A stretch of DNA of 64,000 bases from Lachnospiraceae bacterium (GTDB taxonomy: Bacteria > Bacillota > Clostridia > Lachnospirales > Lachnospiraceae), in contig JAFVSN010000052.1 of assembly GCA_017503735.1 (NCBI GenBank), positions 1-64,000 on the forward strand, in the 5' to 3' direction. The stretch's first letter is position 1, and every line of letters starts with the position of its first letter. Under the pieces are notes generated by a model that was not told the origin of the DNA, made no database searches, and was given only the letters and a program-made list of their open reading frames with translations. Shown piece after piece: positions 31,780 to 39,943 of this stretch. A program made the translations under genes and the position numbers.

Positions 31780-32589
31780 TTGCAAAAGCAAGTACAAAAC
31801 GAAGAATATAGTTCGGCGGACATAAGGGAAGCGGAGCGTCTTTTATGTCCGGCAGTAAGAGTACAAGGGTTGGAAAAATCCTTCTTCCATTTCGGGGAAG
31901 GAACATTTCGAATAAAAGACATCTCGTTTACGCTTGAGAGGGGATATATGCTGGGACTTATCGGACGAAACGGAGCCGGAAAGTCAACACTCCTTAGGAT
32001 GATAATGCAGACTCTGCCAAGAAAAAAAGGGTTAATCGAGATCGGTGGATATGATGTGGCAACCCATACTGCGGAAGCAAAAAAGTTGATTGGCTACGTG
32101 GGAGAAGACTTTCATTTTTTGTCGAATGATACGTTACGGGAAAACGGAAGAGTGTTGGGACTGTTTTATCCGGAGTTTGACATGCATCGGTATACGGAAT
32201 TACTGAATTATTTTGAGTTGGGTGCAGAGAAGGTTGCCGGCCGGCTCTCCAAAGGAGAAACAACAAAAGCACAACTGGCATTTGCTCTTGCACATAAACC
32301 GGAGTTGTTACTTCTTGATGAACCAACAGGAGGATTGGACCCGGTGGTGCGTCGTGAGTTTTTAAATGTATTACAGTCGGAATTGATAGATGAACGAATG
32401 AGTATTATTTTCTCCACCCATATCACGGAAGACTTGGATAAGGTGGCGGACTATGTGGCAATGATAGAAAAGGGAACGCTTTTGTTTTTTGAGTCAAAAG
32501 AGGAACTTATGGAGCGACTGACCAAAGAAACCGGGGAACGCCTTTCTTTAAAACAGTTGATGGTCCGTCTTTGTAAGGAGGACAAATAA
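31780..32589 (+). CDS. ABC transporter ATP-binding protein, second of locus
   Basis: 269 residues beginning at TTG 31780, eight bases after AGGAGG. Walker A is GRNGAGKST, the signature is LSKGETTKAQLAFALA, Walker B is LLLLDEPTGGLDP, and an intact H-loop FSTHITEDLDKVAD is present. The N-terminal 25 residues are an unusual polar extension. It follows the GntR gene by 21 bases and precedes its own membrane partner. It is most similar in style to the ATPase at 29683, suggesting old duplication. Confidence 0.9.
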   Translation: MQKQVQNEEYSSADIREAERLLCPAVRVQGLEKSFFHFGEGTFRIKDISFTLERGYMLGLIGRNGAGKSTLLRMIMQTLPRKKGLIEIGGYDVATHTAEAKKLIGYVGEDFHFLSNDTLRENGRVLGLFYPEFDMHRYTELLNYFELGAEKVAGRLSKGETTKAQLAFALAHKPELLLLDEPTGGLDPVVRREFLNVLQSELIDERMSIIFSTHITEDLDKVADYVAMIEKGTLLFFESKEELMERLTKETGERLSLKQLMVRLCKEDK

Positions 32590-32590
32590 A

Positions 32591-33283
32591 ATGAAGCAAT
32601 ACATAAAAGCGGAATTTGAGTTGTTTAAAAAGCAAAAAGGCGTCCTTATCGGCGGTGGTTTTATTTTGTTTCTTTTTGCCTTTCTTCTCTTGTTTTCCGG
32701 TGTGGGGAATGCTTTTTATTGTGCTGCGGTTACCGTTTTGGGATGTATAGCCTATGTGTTTTTTGTTGTGGCAACGTTCTTAAGTCCCGCGTCTCATTGG
32801 GAGAATCGGAGAAAGATTATAATTCCGACAGAGCAAATGGTGTTGTTGTTGGGAGAAAGCGAGCGAACGTACATTAAAATCAAAATGATTGCCTGCGGCC
32901 TGTTTTATTTGGCAATATTAGGAGAAATCACAATATTGCAGGTGCCGGCAGCATTCATTGCCGGGAAGCAGTATTCGCTATGGGGATTCGGGTTGGAAGT
33001 GTTGATTTTTACCGCGGTGGTCTTTTTGGGGTTGACGGTATTGTTTTTAGTACCGCTCAGGGTTTTTTCGTATGTCATAATAGGATGGTGCGGTATGGTA
33101 GGCGGTTTTGTGGGCGGTTATTTCGGCGTTTTTGCGGAAGGAACCAAAGCGCAGGTTTTTGAACGCTTTTGGTTGAAAACAGTGTTTTGTGTCGGAATCG
33201 GAATCGTGTCGGTGTTGTTTCGGTGGCTTCGGGCAATAGGAAGAGAACGTGGAGGATTCTTCGTGAAAAACGGAGAAAAATGA
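32591..33283 (+). CDS. membrane subunit of second ABC pair, 230 aa
   Basis: Six spans by hydrophobicity: GVLIGGGFILFLFAFLLLFS, FYCAAVTVLGCIAYVFFVVA, MIACGLFYLAILGEITILQV, GLEVLIFTAVVFLGLTVLFL, VIIGWCGMVGGFVGGYF and VFCVGIGIVSVLFRWLRAIG. It has a charged N-terminus (MKQYIKAEFELFKKQKG), as in other ABC-2 subunits, and begins one base after the ATPase stop. The ABC pair ends the GntR operon. Confidence 0.78.
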   Translation: MKQYIKAEFELFKKQKGVLIGGGFILFLFAFLLLFSGVGNAFYCAAVTVLGCIAYVFFVVATFLSPASHWENRRKIIIPTEQMVLLLGESERTYIKIKMIACGLFYLAILGEITILQVPAAFIAGKQYSLWGFGLEVLIFTAVVFLGLTVLFLVPLRVFSYVIIGWCGMVGGFVGGYFGVFAEGTKAQVFERFWLKTVFCVGIGIVSVLFRWLRAIGRERGGFFVKNGEK

Positions 33284-33298
33284 GTGGGGGGAAACAAA

Positions 33299-33751
33299 AT
33301 GAACGTATTGATAAGCATGTGTTTGTTAGGTGTAAATTGCCGCTATAACGGAGTTCCGAAGGAAGATACAATGGTAAAAGAATTGTTGCATCGTGAGGAT
33401 ATTACCTTGATTTCGGTATGTCCGGAGCAGCTTGGGGGATTGCCTACGCCGCGGACTCCGTCGGAGCGAAAGGGAGAGACGGTGGTTTCCTCGGACGGAG
33501 AAGACCGGACGGCTGCGTTTACACAAGGAGCGGAAGAGTCCCTTCGGATTGCGAAACTATACGGATGTGAGGTTGCTATCTTAAAAGAGCGTTCTCCGTC
33601 CTGCGGTAATAAAGAGATTTACGATGGGAGCTTTACCAAAACGGTGGTAACCGGAGAAGGAGTCACTGCGGAACTTTTGCGAAGGAATGGTGTGAAGGTG
33701 TTCGGAGAGAGTGAGTTGGCGGAGTTTTTTGAGTATGTAAGGAGGAGATAA
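33299..33751 (+). CDS. DUF523 family protein
   Basis: 150 residues; start ATG 33299 after TGGGGGG. Family blocks are clear: VLISMCLLGVNCRYNGVPK, VCPEQLGGLPTPRTPSERKG and AILKERSPSCGNKEIYDGSF. The conserved Cys residues, in MCLLGVNC, VCPE and PSCG, suggest metal or Fe-S binding. DUF523 proteins appear in many bacteria and archaea, sometimes with thiouridine-related genes, but the role is not established. It could be cotranscribed with the ABC pair. Confidence 0.92.
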   Translation: MNVLISMCLLGVNCRYNGVPKEDTMVKELLHREDITLISVCPEQLGGLPTPRTPSERKGETVVSSDGEDRTAAFTQGAEESLRIAKLYGCEVAILKERSPSCGNKEIYDGSFTKTVVTGEGVTAELLRRNGVKVFGESELAEFFEYVRRR

Positions 33752-33752
33752 G

Positions 33753-33980
33753 ATGGATTGTCCGTACTGTAAACAGGAGATGAAACGAGGATATTTAAAG
33801 GGAGACGGAAGGCAGAAGATTCGCTGGCATGAAGAAGGGAAGCACATAGGGCTGGTAGACAAAATGGCAGGAATCGGGTTGCCGGAAGCGGTTGAGTATG
33901 GCTTCGGAACGTTTAAAATATTTGGTGGGTATTGCGAAAACTGTAAGAAATTAATCATTGAGACCGGAATATCGGAATAA
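33753..33980 (+). CDS. small zinc-ribbon protein, 75 aa
   Basis: The Cys pairs MDCPYCKQEM at the start and GYCENCKKLIIETG near the end surround a short beta-rich middle. This matches small zinc-ribbon families (DUF6487/PF20097-like, recalled). It starts one base after the DUF523 stop, so it is cotranscribed. Unknown role. Confidence 0.8.
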   Translation: MDCPYCKQEMKRGYLKGDGRQKIRWHEEGKHIGLVDKMAGIGLPEAVEYGFGTFKIFGGYCENCKKLIIETGISE

Positions 33981-34001
33981 AGAAAACGGAGGATGCGAAG
34001 T

Positions 34002-34223
34002 ATGAAAAAAAGTAAGTGGTTGATAGTGTGGAGTATCAGCCTTATGGTGATTGCAGTGTGTACATTAGTGCTTACGATTGCAAATATTATGGGGGCTTCC
34101 ATACCGGATGTTCTAATACGGATATTGGGAACGATTGATGGGATTACATGTCCGATTCTTATCGTTGCAACCGTAAGAATGTACAATAAAGAAAGAGAAC
34201 AAAAAACGGAAGAAATAAAGTAG
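34002..34223 (+). CDS. small two-span membrane protein, 73 aa
   Basis: ATG 34002 lies nine bases after ACGGAGG; the nearer ATG at 33993 abuts the ribosome site. Two hydrophobic segments (WLIVWSISLMVIAVCTLVLT and LIRILGTIDGITCPILIVAT) are followed by a basic tail. No family recognised. It ends the run of genes, just before a repeat-like hairpin. Confidence 0.65.
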   Translation: MKKSKWLIVWSISLMVIAVCTLVLTIANIMGASIPDVLIRILGTIDGITCPILIVATVRMYNKEREQKTEEIK

Positions 34224-34228
34224 GAAAA

Positions 34229-34315
34229 AACGCTCCGCTATGGGTCCACAAGGATAGATGCGACGCAAAAGCGGCGCGAGAGTTCCGCAAGCGGAACTCT
34301 TTGTTTTATAAAACG
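34229..34315 (+). repeat. short interspersed hairpin repeat, copy A
   Basis: It begins AAAACGCTCCGC and ends with the perfect hairpin GAGTTCCGCAAGCGGAACTC (34280-34299) followed by TTTGTTTTATAAAA. The same ends and hairpin position occur at 55828-55934 with different stem bases. It may act as a terminator for the plus-strand genes before it. Confidence 0.6.
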
Positions 34316-34335
34316 GCTCGATGGAACCGGAAATG

Positions 34336-35523
34336 CTATAAAACTAAACTCTGCACCACAAACAGTACCGCCATAAAGCCGAAGTTGATTGCGGTGAACA
34401 TAAGAATATAGTTCTTTGTTTTATCCGGATTATGTTTCTTGTACTCGGAGAAGGTAATTAAGCTTGCAAGGGAAGCAATGAGAGTTCCAAGTCCTCCGAT
34501 GTTGACTGCCGGAAGCAGGCTTTGATAGTCTGTCGTAAAGTGGGACAGAAGCACCGCACTCGGTACGTTACTGATGCACTGGCAGGACAGAATACCGAAC
34601 AGCAAAGTGTTCATCGGTAACAATCCGGAAAAAAACTGACTTACTGCCGGGATACGCGCCAGATTTCCGCTGAAGACGAAAAAGGCACAGAAGGTGGCAA
34701 GGAGCGGATAGTTTACCTCCTTAATGGACTTTCTGTCCATGAACAAGAGAATTATTGTAATTATGAGAGTTCCCACAAAGTACGGAATCACCCGGAATAC
34801 AATGAAAATGCTGGCTACAAACAAAATGGAGTAAATCACGGTTCTTCCTACAGGAAGACGGTATTCTTCGTCGTTTTTTAAGGTCAGCGGCGTCGGCTTT
34901 ACGAAAAGGCAGATACCGATAATGAGCAGGGTTGCGGTTAGAAAGGACGGCAACATAATCTGCACAAACTCGACCGTTCCGATATTAAAATAGGAGTACA
35001 GATAGAGGTTCTGCGGGTTACCGAAAGGGGTTACCATACCACCTAAGTTCGCTGCAATGTTTTGCATAATGAAGGTAAAAGCCATGGCTTTTTTGTTGTC
35101 GGTGCTGTTCAGTACAAAGAATCCTAACGGTAAGAATGTAAGCAGTGCCATATCGTTTGCCAAAAGCATAGATCCTACGAAGGTAATCATTACAAGGCCT
35201 AAGGTGGCATTTCGTAGGGTATGAAGTTTGATGACAATGGTTTTACTGATGACTTCGAACAGATGGATGTGAGAAAATGCTGCTACCACCGCCAGAGTAC
35301 AGAACAGTGTTGCCAAAGTACGCAAATCAAAATAGTCCAAATATGCTGCGTCCGGCGGAACAAGAATACAGGTAAAAGCCATCGCCACAAGTGCGATACA
35401 AAGTACGGTCTGTTTTTTTACAAATACAGTTGCCGGTGCGAATAAGTGCTCGTTTAAAAGCTCCCAAAGGGAGTGATGTTTTTTATGTATGCCGGGTCTG
35501 GTATTCAGAGAAGCAGTTCTCAT
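34336..35523 (-). CDS. SLC13/ArsB-type anion permease
   Basis: 395 residues, about eleven spans, inner membrane. The start ATG at 35523 follows GAGGAAAC. A long cytosolic N-terminus is followed by spans such as TVLCIALVAMAFTCILV, LGLVMITFVGSMLLANDMAL and TVIYSILFVASIFIVFRVI. The conserved hairpin GGMVTPFGNPQNLYLYSYF gives the GNxxN/T-like motif of the ion transporter (ArsB/NhaD/SLC13) superfamily. A partner substrate is not clear. A second member lies at 60114. Confidence 0.85.
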   Translation of the reverse strand: MRTASLNTRPGIHKKHHSLWELLNEHLFAPATVFVKKQTVLCIALVAMAFTCILVPPDAAYLDYFDLRTLATLFCTLAVVAAFSHIHLFEVISKTIVIKLHTLRNATLGLVMITFVGSMLLANDMALLTFLPLGFFVLNSTDNKKAMAFTFIMQNIAANLGGMVTPFGNPQNLYLYSYFNIGTVEFVQIMLPSFLTATLLIIGICLFVKPTPLTLKNDEEYRLPVGRTVIYSILFVASIFIVFRVIPYFVGTLIITIILLFMDRKSIKEVNYPLLATFCAFFVFSGNLARIPAVSQFFSGLLPMNTLLFGILSCQCISNVPSAVLLSHFTTDYQSLLPAVNIGGLGTLIASLASLITFSEYKKHNPDKTKNYILMFTAINFGFMAVLFVVQSLVL

Positions 35524-35598
35524 AAGGTTTCCTCGCATCAATTCAAAATTTCGTGTACGGTTACTATAGGATATGTATAAAATGCACACACAAATCCG

Positions 35599-35626
35599 AT
35601 TGTAACAGAAAATCTTAAAATTGCAA
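35599..35626 (-). promoter_or_regulatory. promoter of SLC13-type permease
   Basis: On the minus strand TTGCAA (35626-35621), 16 bases, TACAAT (35604-35599), about 75 bases before the start. Confidence 0.65.
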
Positions 35627-35635
35627 GAGAAAAGA

Positions 35636-35667
35636 CAAAAAAAGAAGCGAACCATTCGGTTCACTTC
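35636..35667 (-). terminator. terminator of acidic membrane protein
   Basis: Minus strand: GAAGTGAACC / GGTTCGCTTC with GAAT loop, followed by TTTTTTT. Confidence 0.85.
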
Positions 35668-35686
35668 CTTTTCGTTATGTGAAAAA

Positions 35687-35977
35687 TTATTCAACAAAGT
35701 CTGCTTCGGAAGCAGTATTCGGAATATAGTCATCTTCCAATAACTCTTCGTACTCGTCCTCTAATTCTCCGTCTTCGATATAAACCGGATTGAGGTAACG
35801 GTAAACCGCATAAGCAATGGCAGCAATGGCAGCAATGGCACCGAGAATTGCAAACACATAAAGAGCGGTATTACTCTTTTCTTTTTCCTCTTCTTCTTTC
35901 TTTAAATGAAGCAGTTCCGCAAGCTTTGCATTGCTGGAAAGCAGTTCTTCGATTTTTTTTCTTGCACCGCAATTCAT
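35687..35977 (-). CDS. single-span acidic membrane protein, 96 aa
   Basis: An N-terminal cytosolic helix (MNCGARKKIEELLSSNAKLAELL) is followed by a Lys/Glu-rich stretch, one span (ALYVFAILGAIAAIAAIAYAV) and a strongly acidic tail (EDGELEDEYEELLEDD). It may correspond to the DUF4366-like end of larger proteins. The ribosome site AAGGAAGG lies upstream, and a promoter with TGGTATACT (36039-36044 on the minus strand) lies before it. Function unknown. Confidence 0.78.
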   Translation of the reverse strand: MNCGARKKIEELLSSNAKLAELLHLKKEEEEKEKSNTALYVFAILGAIAAIAAIAYAVYRYLNPVYIEDGELEDEYEELLEDDYIPNTASEADFVE

Positions 35978-36083
35978 AGTAGATTCCTTCCTTTCCTATT
36001 GTGTAAAGTTGTGTATGGCGTTATCTTTATTTAATTAGAGTATACCATAGTATCATAAAAATTACTAGAAAAATTTTGTGTAA

Positions 36084-38432
36084 CTAGCATTTTTTTAGAT
36101 TTGCGAAAGTAGCTAATAATTTTTTTACACCATATGTTTCAAATAAAACAGTAACTTCGTAATCCCGCCCTCCGCTTACAATGTTAGTGACGGTGCCGAC
36201 TCCGAATTTGATGTGGCGTACCGTATCTCCTACGGAATAGTCTAAGGAGCCGCTTGGACCCGCACCGAAGTTTCTGGCAGGTGCGGCAGGGGTTGAAGAA
36301 TAGGGTACAGAAATCGGGCGCGGCTTTGGCTTTTCAAAATCAAAGTCTCCTGCGGCATTGCTGTAGGCCGGTGATTTTCTCGGAAGCGGCATGCTGCCGC
36401 CGGACATGGTCCGGATTGGGCTGGCACCGAACGCATTGCTGTTCCGGAATGTATTGGAAGTGCCGGCTTGTTCCATTTTGAGGAGATACCGGGGGATTTC
36501 TTTTATAAATCGGGAGGTTGGGTTATATTGCGTTTCTCCTCTTGCCATGCGGGCGGAGGCTGCGCTTAGATGTAATTCCTTCATGGCCCGGGTAATGCCG
36601 ACATAACAAAGTCTGCGTTCCTCCTCGATTTCTTCTTCCGGTTTTTCTGCATTGATGGAAACATAGCTCGGAAAAAGACCGTCCTCCATACCGCATAAGT
36701 ACACATAAGGGAATTCCAATCCCTTTGCGGCATGTAATGTCATAAGGACAACTACATCGGTGGATTCATCCAAGGTATCGATGTCCGCAACGAGAGCAAC
36801 TTCCTCCAAAAAACCGCTAAGGGTCGGTTCGTCGGCGGTTTGCTCATACAGAACGGCTTTATTAATGAGTTCGTCAACATTTGCTAAACGTTCTGCGGCT
36901 TCTTCCTCGTCGGCGGCTGCGGTTTTTATCTCCTCAGCAAGTCCGGTTCCTTCCATAATTTCTTCAATCAGATTCTTTAAGGAGTAGGAGGAAGAAATCG
37001 GCTTGCTCCGCAGTGCTTCGATAAAGGCTACAAAGGAGGTCAGCTTTCCGCAGGCACGGGCCACGGACGGGATAAATTCTGCGTGACGCAACGCTTCGTA
37101 AAAGGTCATACCGTTTGCTTCCGCATAATCATCAATGCGATCCACGGTGGTGAGACCGATTCCTCGTTTCGGAACATTGATAATTCGCTTTACCGCAAGA
37201 TTGTCTAAAGCGTTATCAATCGTTTTTAAATAAGCCAATAAGTCTTTGATTTCCTTGCGTTGATAGAAGTTAATACTTCCGATGACGCGGTACGGAATAT
37301 TTCTGGCAATGAGTTTTTCTTCAAAAACGCGGGATTGTGCATTGGTACGGTATAAAATCGCAAAGTCTTTGTAGGCGGCCCCTTTTTCGTCCGCACAGTC
37401 ACGGATTGTTTGGGCAACTCCTTCGGCTTCGGCATAATCGGTGGGATACTGGGTAAAGAATACCGGAGAACCTTCTTCGTTTTCTGTCCATAGGGACTTG
37501 TCTTTACGACCGAGATTATGATGAATTACTTCGTTTGCCGCAGACAAAATGTTGCCGGTGGAGCGGTAGTTCTGTTCCAGGCGGATCACATGTGCATTCG
37601 GATATATTTTTTCAAAGTTCAATATGTTCTGAATGTTTGCACCGCGGAATTTATAGATCGACTGGTCGTCATCGCCAACTACGCATAAATTCTGCTCCAA
37701 TTGCCCTTCTTCGTTGGTATAGTTGGCCAAAAGAGAAATCAGGCGGAATTGTGCTGTATTGGTGTCCTGATATTCGTCTACCATGATGTAGCGGAAACGC
37801 CGGCGATAGTAGTCTAAAACTTCCGGATTGGTTTGGAACAGTTCCACGGTTTTAAAAATCAAATCGTCAAAGTCCAGGGCATTGCTGGCTTTTAAACGTT
37901 TTTGATATTCGGTATATACTCTGGAAAAATTCTTCTTGGAAAAATCCATGTTTGCCCGCATGGCATATTCTTCCGGGGAAATAAGTTCATCCTTCGCGGA
38001 GGAAATGGCCGATAAAAAGGCACGTTCCTTTACATTTTTTGTATCAATGTTTAAGGACTTACAGATGTCGCGAATCAAAGTTTTTTGGTCATCGGCATCA
38101 TAGATCGTAAAGTTTCTGCTGTAGCCCAAGGATTCAATAAAGCGGCGTAAAATCCGTACGCAGGTGGAATGAAAGGTGCTGACCCAGATGTTTTCCGCAC
38201 CATAACTGACGATTTTATCCACGCGTTCCCGCATTTCTTTTGCTGCTTTATTGGTAAATGTGATGGCAAGAATTTGGAACGGGCTGACGCCCTGTTCTTC
38301 AATCAGGTAAGCAATACGGTGGGTCAGGACTCTCGTTTTTCCGGAACCGGCACCTGCTAAAATGAGGAGAGGTCCTTTGTCAAAAAAAACAGCTTCCCGC
38401 TGCATTGAATTTAAGGTATCGTATATACTCAT
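36084..38432 (-). CDS. pcrA: ATP-dependent DNA helicase PcrA (UvrD family)
   Basis: 782 residues; start ATG 38432 after GAGGACA. A 3'-5' helicase that unwinds DNA in repair and plasmid replication and displaces RecA. Motifs in order: LNSMQREAV (Q motif), AGAGSGKTRVLTHRI (Walker A), TFTNKAAKEMRERV, MVDEYQDTNTAQF (Walker B), GDDDQSIYKFRGA, LEQNYRST, VVLMTLHAAKGLEFPYVYL and LCYVGITRAMKELHL. The C-terminus has a disordered Pro/Ser linker and a final Tudor-like domain (GDTVRHIKFGVGTVTNI), the RNA polymerase-binding part of PcrA. Adjacent yerC is a synteny also known from Bacillus. Confidence 0.96.
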   Translation of the reverse strand: MSIYDTLNSMQREAVFFDKGPLLILAGAGSGKTRVLTHRIAYLIEEQGVSPFQILAITFTNKAAKEMRERVDKIVSYGAENIWVSTFHSTCVRILRRFIESLGYSRNFTIYDADDQKTLIRDICKSLNIDTKNVKERAFLSAISSAKDELISPEEYAMRANMDFSKKNFSRVYTEYQKRLKASNALDFDDLIFKTVELFQTNPEVLDYYRRRFRYIMVDEYQDTNTAQFRLISLLANYTNEEGQLEQNLCVVGDDDQSIYKFRGANIQNILNFEKIYPNAHVIRLEQNYRSTGNILSAANEVIHHNLGRKDKSLWTENEEGSPVFFTQYPTDYAEAEGVAQTIRDCADEKGAAYKDFAILYRTNAQSRVFEEKLIARNIPYRVIGSINFYQRKEIKDLLAYLKTIDNALDNLAVKRIINVPKRGIGLTTVDRIDDYAEANGMTFYEALRHAEFIPSVARACGKLTSFVAFIEALRSKPISSSYSLKNLIEEIMEGTGLAEEIKTAAADEEEAAERLANVDELINKAVLYEQTADEPTLSGFLEEVALVADIDTLDESTDVVVLMTLHAAKGLEFPYVYLCGMEDGLFPSYVSINAEKPEEEIEEERRLCYVGITRAMKELHLSAASARMARGETQYNPTSRFIKEIPRYLLKMEQAGTSNTFRNSNAFGASPIRTMSGGSMPLPRKSPAYSNAAGDFDFEKPKPRPISVPYSSTPAAPARNFGAGPSGSLDYSVGDTVRHIKFGVGTVTNIVSGGRDYEVTVLFETYGVKKLLATFANLKKC

Positions 38433-38521
38433 AATGTCCTCTTTTCTTGTAATCGTTCGAAAAATACAGATCGTTTTGTTCGAATAACAGTATAGCATAT
38501 CAGCAGAAAAAAAGAAAGTAC

Positions 38522-38550
38522 TTGCAACGCGGTTTCGAATACTATATAAT
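38522..38550 (+). promoter_or_regulatory. promoter of DUF1836 gene
   Basis: TTGCAA (38522-38527), 17 bases, TATAAT (38545-38550), 31 bases before ATG 38581. Confidence 0.75.
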
Positions 38551-38580
38551 AGAAAAAGACAAAGAAAGGGGAGCGGTAAA

Positions 38581-39282
38581 ATGGCATGGGAAGATAGTGA
38601 AGGATTACGGGAACTTCTGGATCGTCTGAAGGAAATTTCATATGTAAAACCGGATGAATTGCCGAATATTGATTTATATATGGATCAGGTAACGACTTTC
38701 ATGGATTTCCATTTGGCATCCTCGAAACGGTATGAAGAAGATAAGTTGTTGACGAAAACGATGATCAACAATTATACGAAAAACGAACTGTTACCGTCTC
38801 CGAACAAGAAAAAGTATTCCAAGGATCATATGTATCTTTTGATTTTGATTTATTATTTAAAAGGAGTATTATCGATTACAGATATCCAGTCGGTATTAAA
38901 GCCTTTGAATGAAAAGTTTTTTGACGGTGCGGGTGAAGTTCCTTTTGAAAAGATTTACGAGGAGATTTTTGCAATCCAAAAGGCACAGTCGGATGTGGTT
39001 GCAAAGGATGTCGCAAGAAAGTGGAAAGCGGTCAAGGGAACATACGGACAAGTAAAAGATAAAGAGCAACAAGATTTTTTACAAAAGCTTTCTTTAATTT
39101 GTATGTTGAGTTTTGATGTCTATATGAAAAAACAATTAATAGAACAGATTATCGACAAAGAGTTCGCACCAATGTGCGTTGAACCGGGCGAGAAGGAAGA
39201 AAAGTCGGAAAAGGCAAAGAAGAAGGAAGAAAAGAAGGACGATAAGAAGGCAGAAAAGAAAGCCGAGGAAAAGAAAAAGTAA
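38581..39282 (+). CDS. DUF1836 domain protein with Lys/Glu tail
   Basis: 233 residues. The DUF1836 region covers about 20-170: ELPNIDLYMDQVTTFMDFHL, LLTKTMINNYTKNELLPSPN and KKYSKDHMYLLILIYYLKGV, which looks like a MerR-type helix-turn-helix. The last 40 residues are repeats of Lys-Glu-Lys (EEKSEKAKKKEEKKDDKKAE) and probably disordered. It is likely a DNA-binding regulator. It stands alone on the plus strand between pcrA and yerC. Confidence 0.88.
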   Translation: MAWEDSEGLRELLDRLKEISYVKPDELPNIDLYMDQVTTFMDFHLASSKRYEEDKLLTKTMINNYTKNELLPSPNKKKYSKDHMYLLILIYYLKGVLSITDIQSVLKPLNEKFFDGAGEVPFEKIYEEIFAIQKAQSDVVAKDVARKWKAVKGTYGQVKDKEQQDFLQKLSLICMLSFDVYMKKQLIEQIIDKEFAPMCVEPGEKEEKSEKAKKKEEKKDDKKAEKKAEEKKK

Positions 39283-39293
39283 GGAAAAAGAAA

Positions 39294-39338
39294 TGCCGTA
39301 GCACAAGAAATATAAACCGTGCTACGGCGTTAGTTTTT
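39294..39338 (+). terminator. terminator of DUF1836 gene
   Basis: GCCGTAGCA pairs with TGCTACGGC around a 16-base loop, followed by GTTAGTTTTT. Confidence 0.8.
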
Positions 39339-39341
39339 ACG

Positions 39342-39358
39342 AGGAAATTTCACATTTC
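39342..39358 (-). terminator. yerC terminator-like hairpin
   Basis: GGAAAT / ATTTCC hairpin. On the minus strand it follows the yerC stop by about 15 bases. A nearly identical hairpin occurs at 55802-55818. Confidence 0.55.
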
Positions 39359-39374
39359 CTATAGAGTAAAAATG

Positions 39375-39692
39375 TTATTTTTCTTCGGATGAAGTATCAT
39401 ACGGGATTGCCGGAATCCGTTCAAAGACCATGTCGTAACCGTCGTTACCGTAATTCAACGAACGATTGACACGGCTGATGGTTGCGGTGGATGCACCGGT
39501 TTTTTCTGCAATTTCCAAATAGGTTTTGTGAGAACGTAACATGGCTGCTACTTCAAAACGCTGGGAAAGAGACAGAAGTTCGTTAATCGTACAAACATCT
39601 TCAAAAAAAGTGTAGCATTCTTCCCGGTCTTTCAGAGAAAGAATCGCGTCAAACAAATAATCTACCGCAGGTGTTCTGATTGTTTTACTCAT
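39375..39692 (-). CDS. yerC: YerC/YecD-type TrpR-like regulator
   Basis: 105 residues; start ATG 39692 with AGGAGGT upstream. The TrpR/YerC fold has helices at DYLFDAILSLKDREECYTFF, ELLSLSQRFEVAAMLRSHKT and the helix-turn-helix YLEIAEKTGASTATISRVNR. Length fits the family. Members bind DNA, but the co-ligand is unknown. It lies near pcrA, as in Bacillus subtilis. Confidence 0.92.
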   Translation of the reverse strand: MSKTIRTPAVDYLFDAILSLKDREECYTFFEDVCTINELLSLSQRFEVAAMLRSHKTYLEIAEKTGASTATISRVNRSLNYGNDGYDMVFERIPAIPYDTSSEEK

Positions 39693-39874
39693 ATAAAAAA
39701 ACCTCCTCATGTTTGGGATTACTATTTACATTTTTTACAGTAATATTTTAACACGACAAAGAATTAAAGTAAAGCTTTTTTTTTACGTTTGTTAAAAAAA
39801 CTTTTTTGCATGGATTTTTTTTAAAAAAAGCAAAAAAAATTATATTTTTAGTAGAAATCTGAAATGAAATGTGT

Positions 39875-39880
39875 TATACT
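39875..39880 (+). promoter_or_regulatory. candidate -10 of nfnAB operon
   Basis: TATACT at 39875-39880 has no good -35 at 17 bases (TAGAAA). It is 64 bases before nfnA. The unusual ten-base repeats at 39891 lie just downstream. Confidence 0.4.
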
Positions 39881-39890
39881 GAAAGTATAG

Positions 39891-39924
39891 TGGGATTAAT
39901 TGGGGATTATTTGGGATAAATTGG
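39891..39924. repeat. tandem 10-11 base repeats before nfnA
   Basis: TGGGATTAAT, TGGGGATTAT, TTGGGATAAA and TTGG run head to tail, about one helical turn apart, between the candidate -10 and the nfnA start. They could form a protein-binding array on the early transcript region. Confidence 0.55.
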
Positions 39925-39943
39925 AAGGAATGTAGAACGTAGT

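Noticed and set aside
39891..39924. CRISPR-like or replication iteron array
   Set aside because: Repeats are only 10-11 bases without spacers and lie in a gene leader; no replication genes are nearby.
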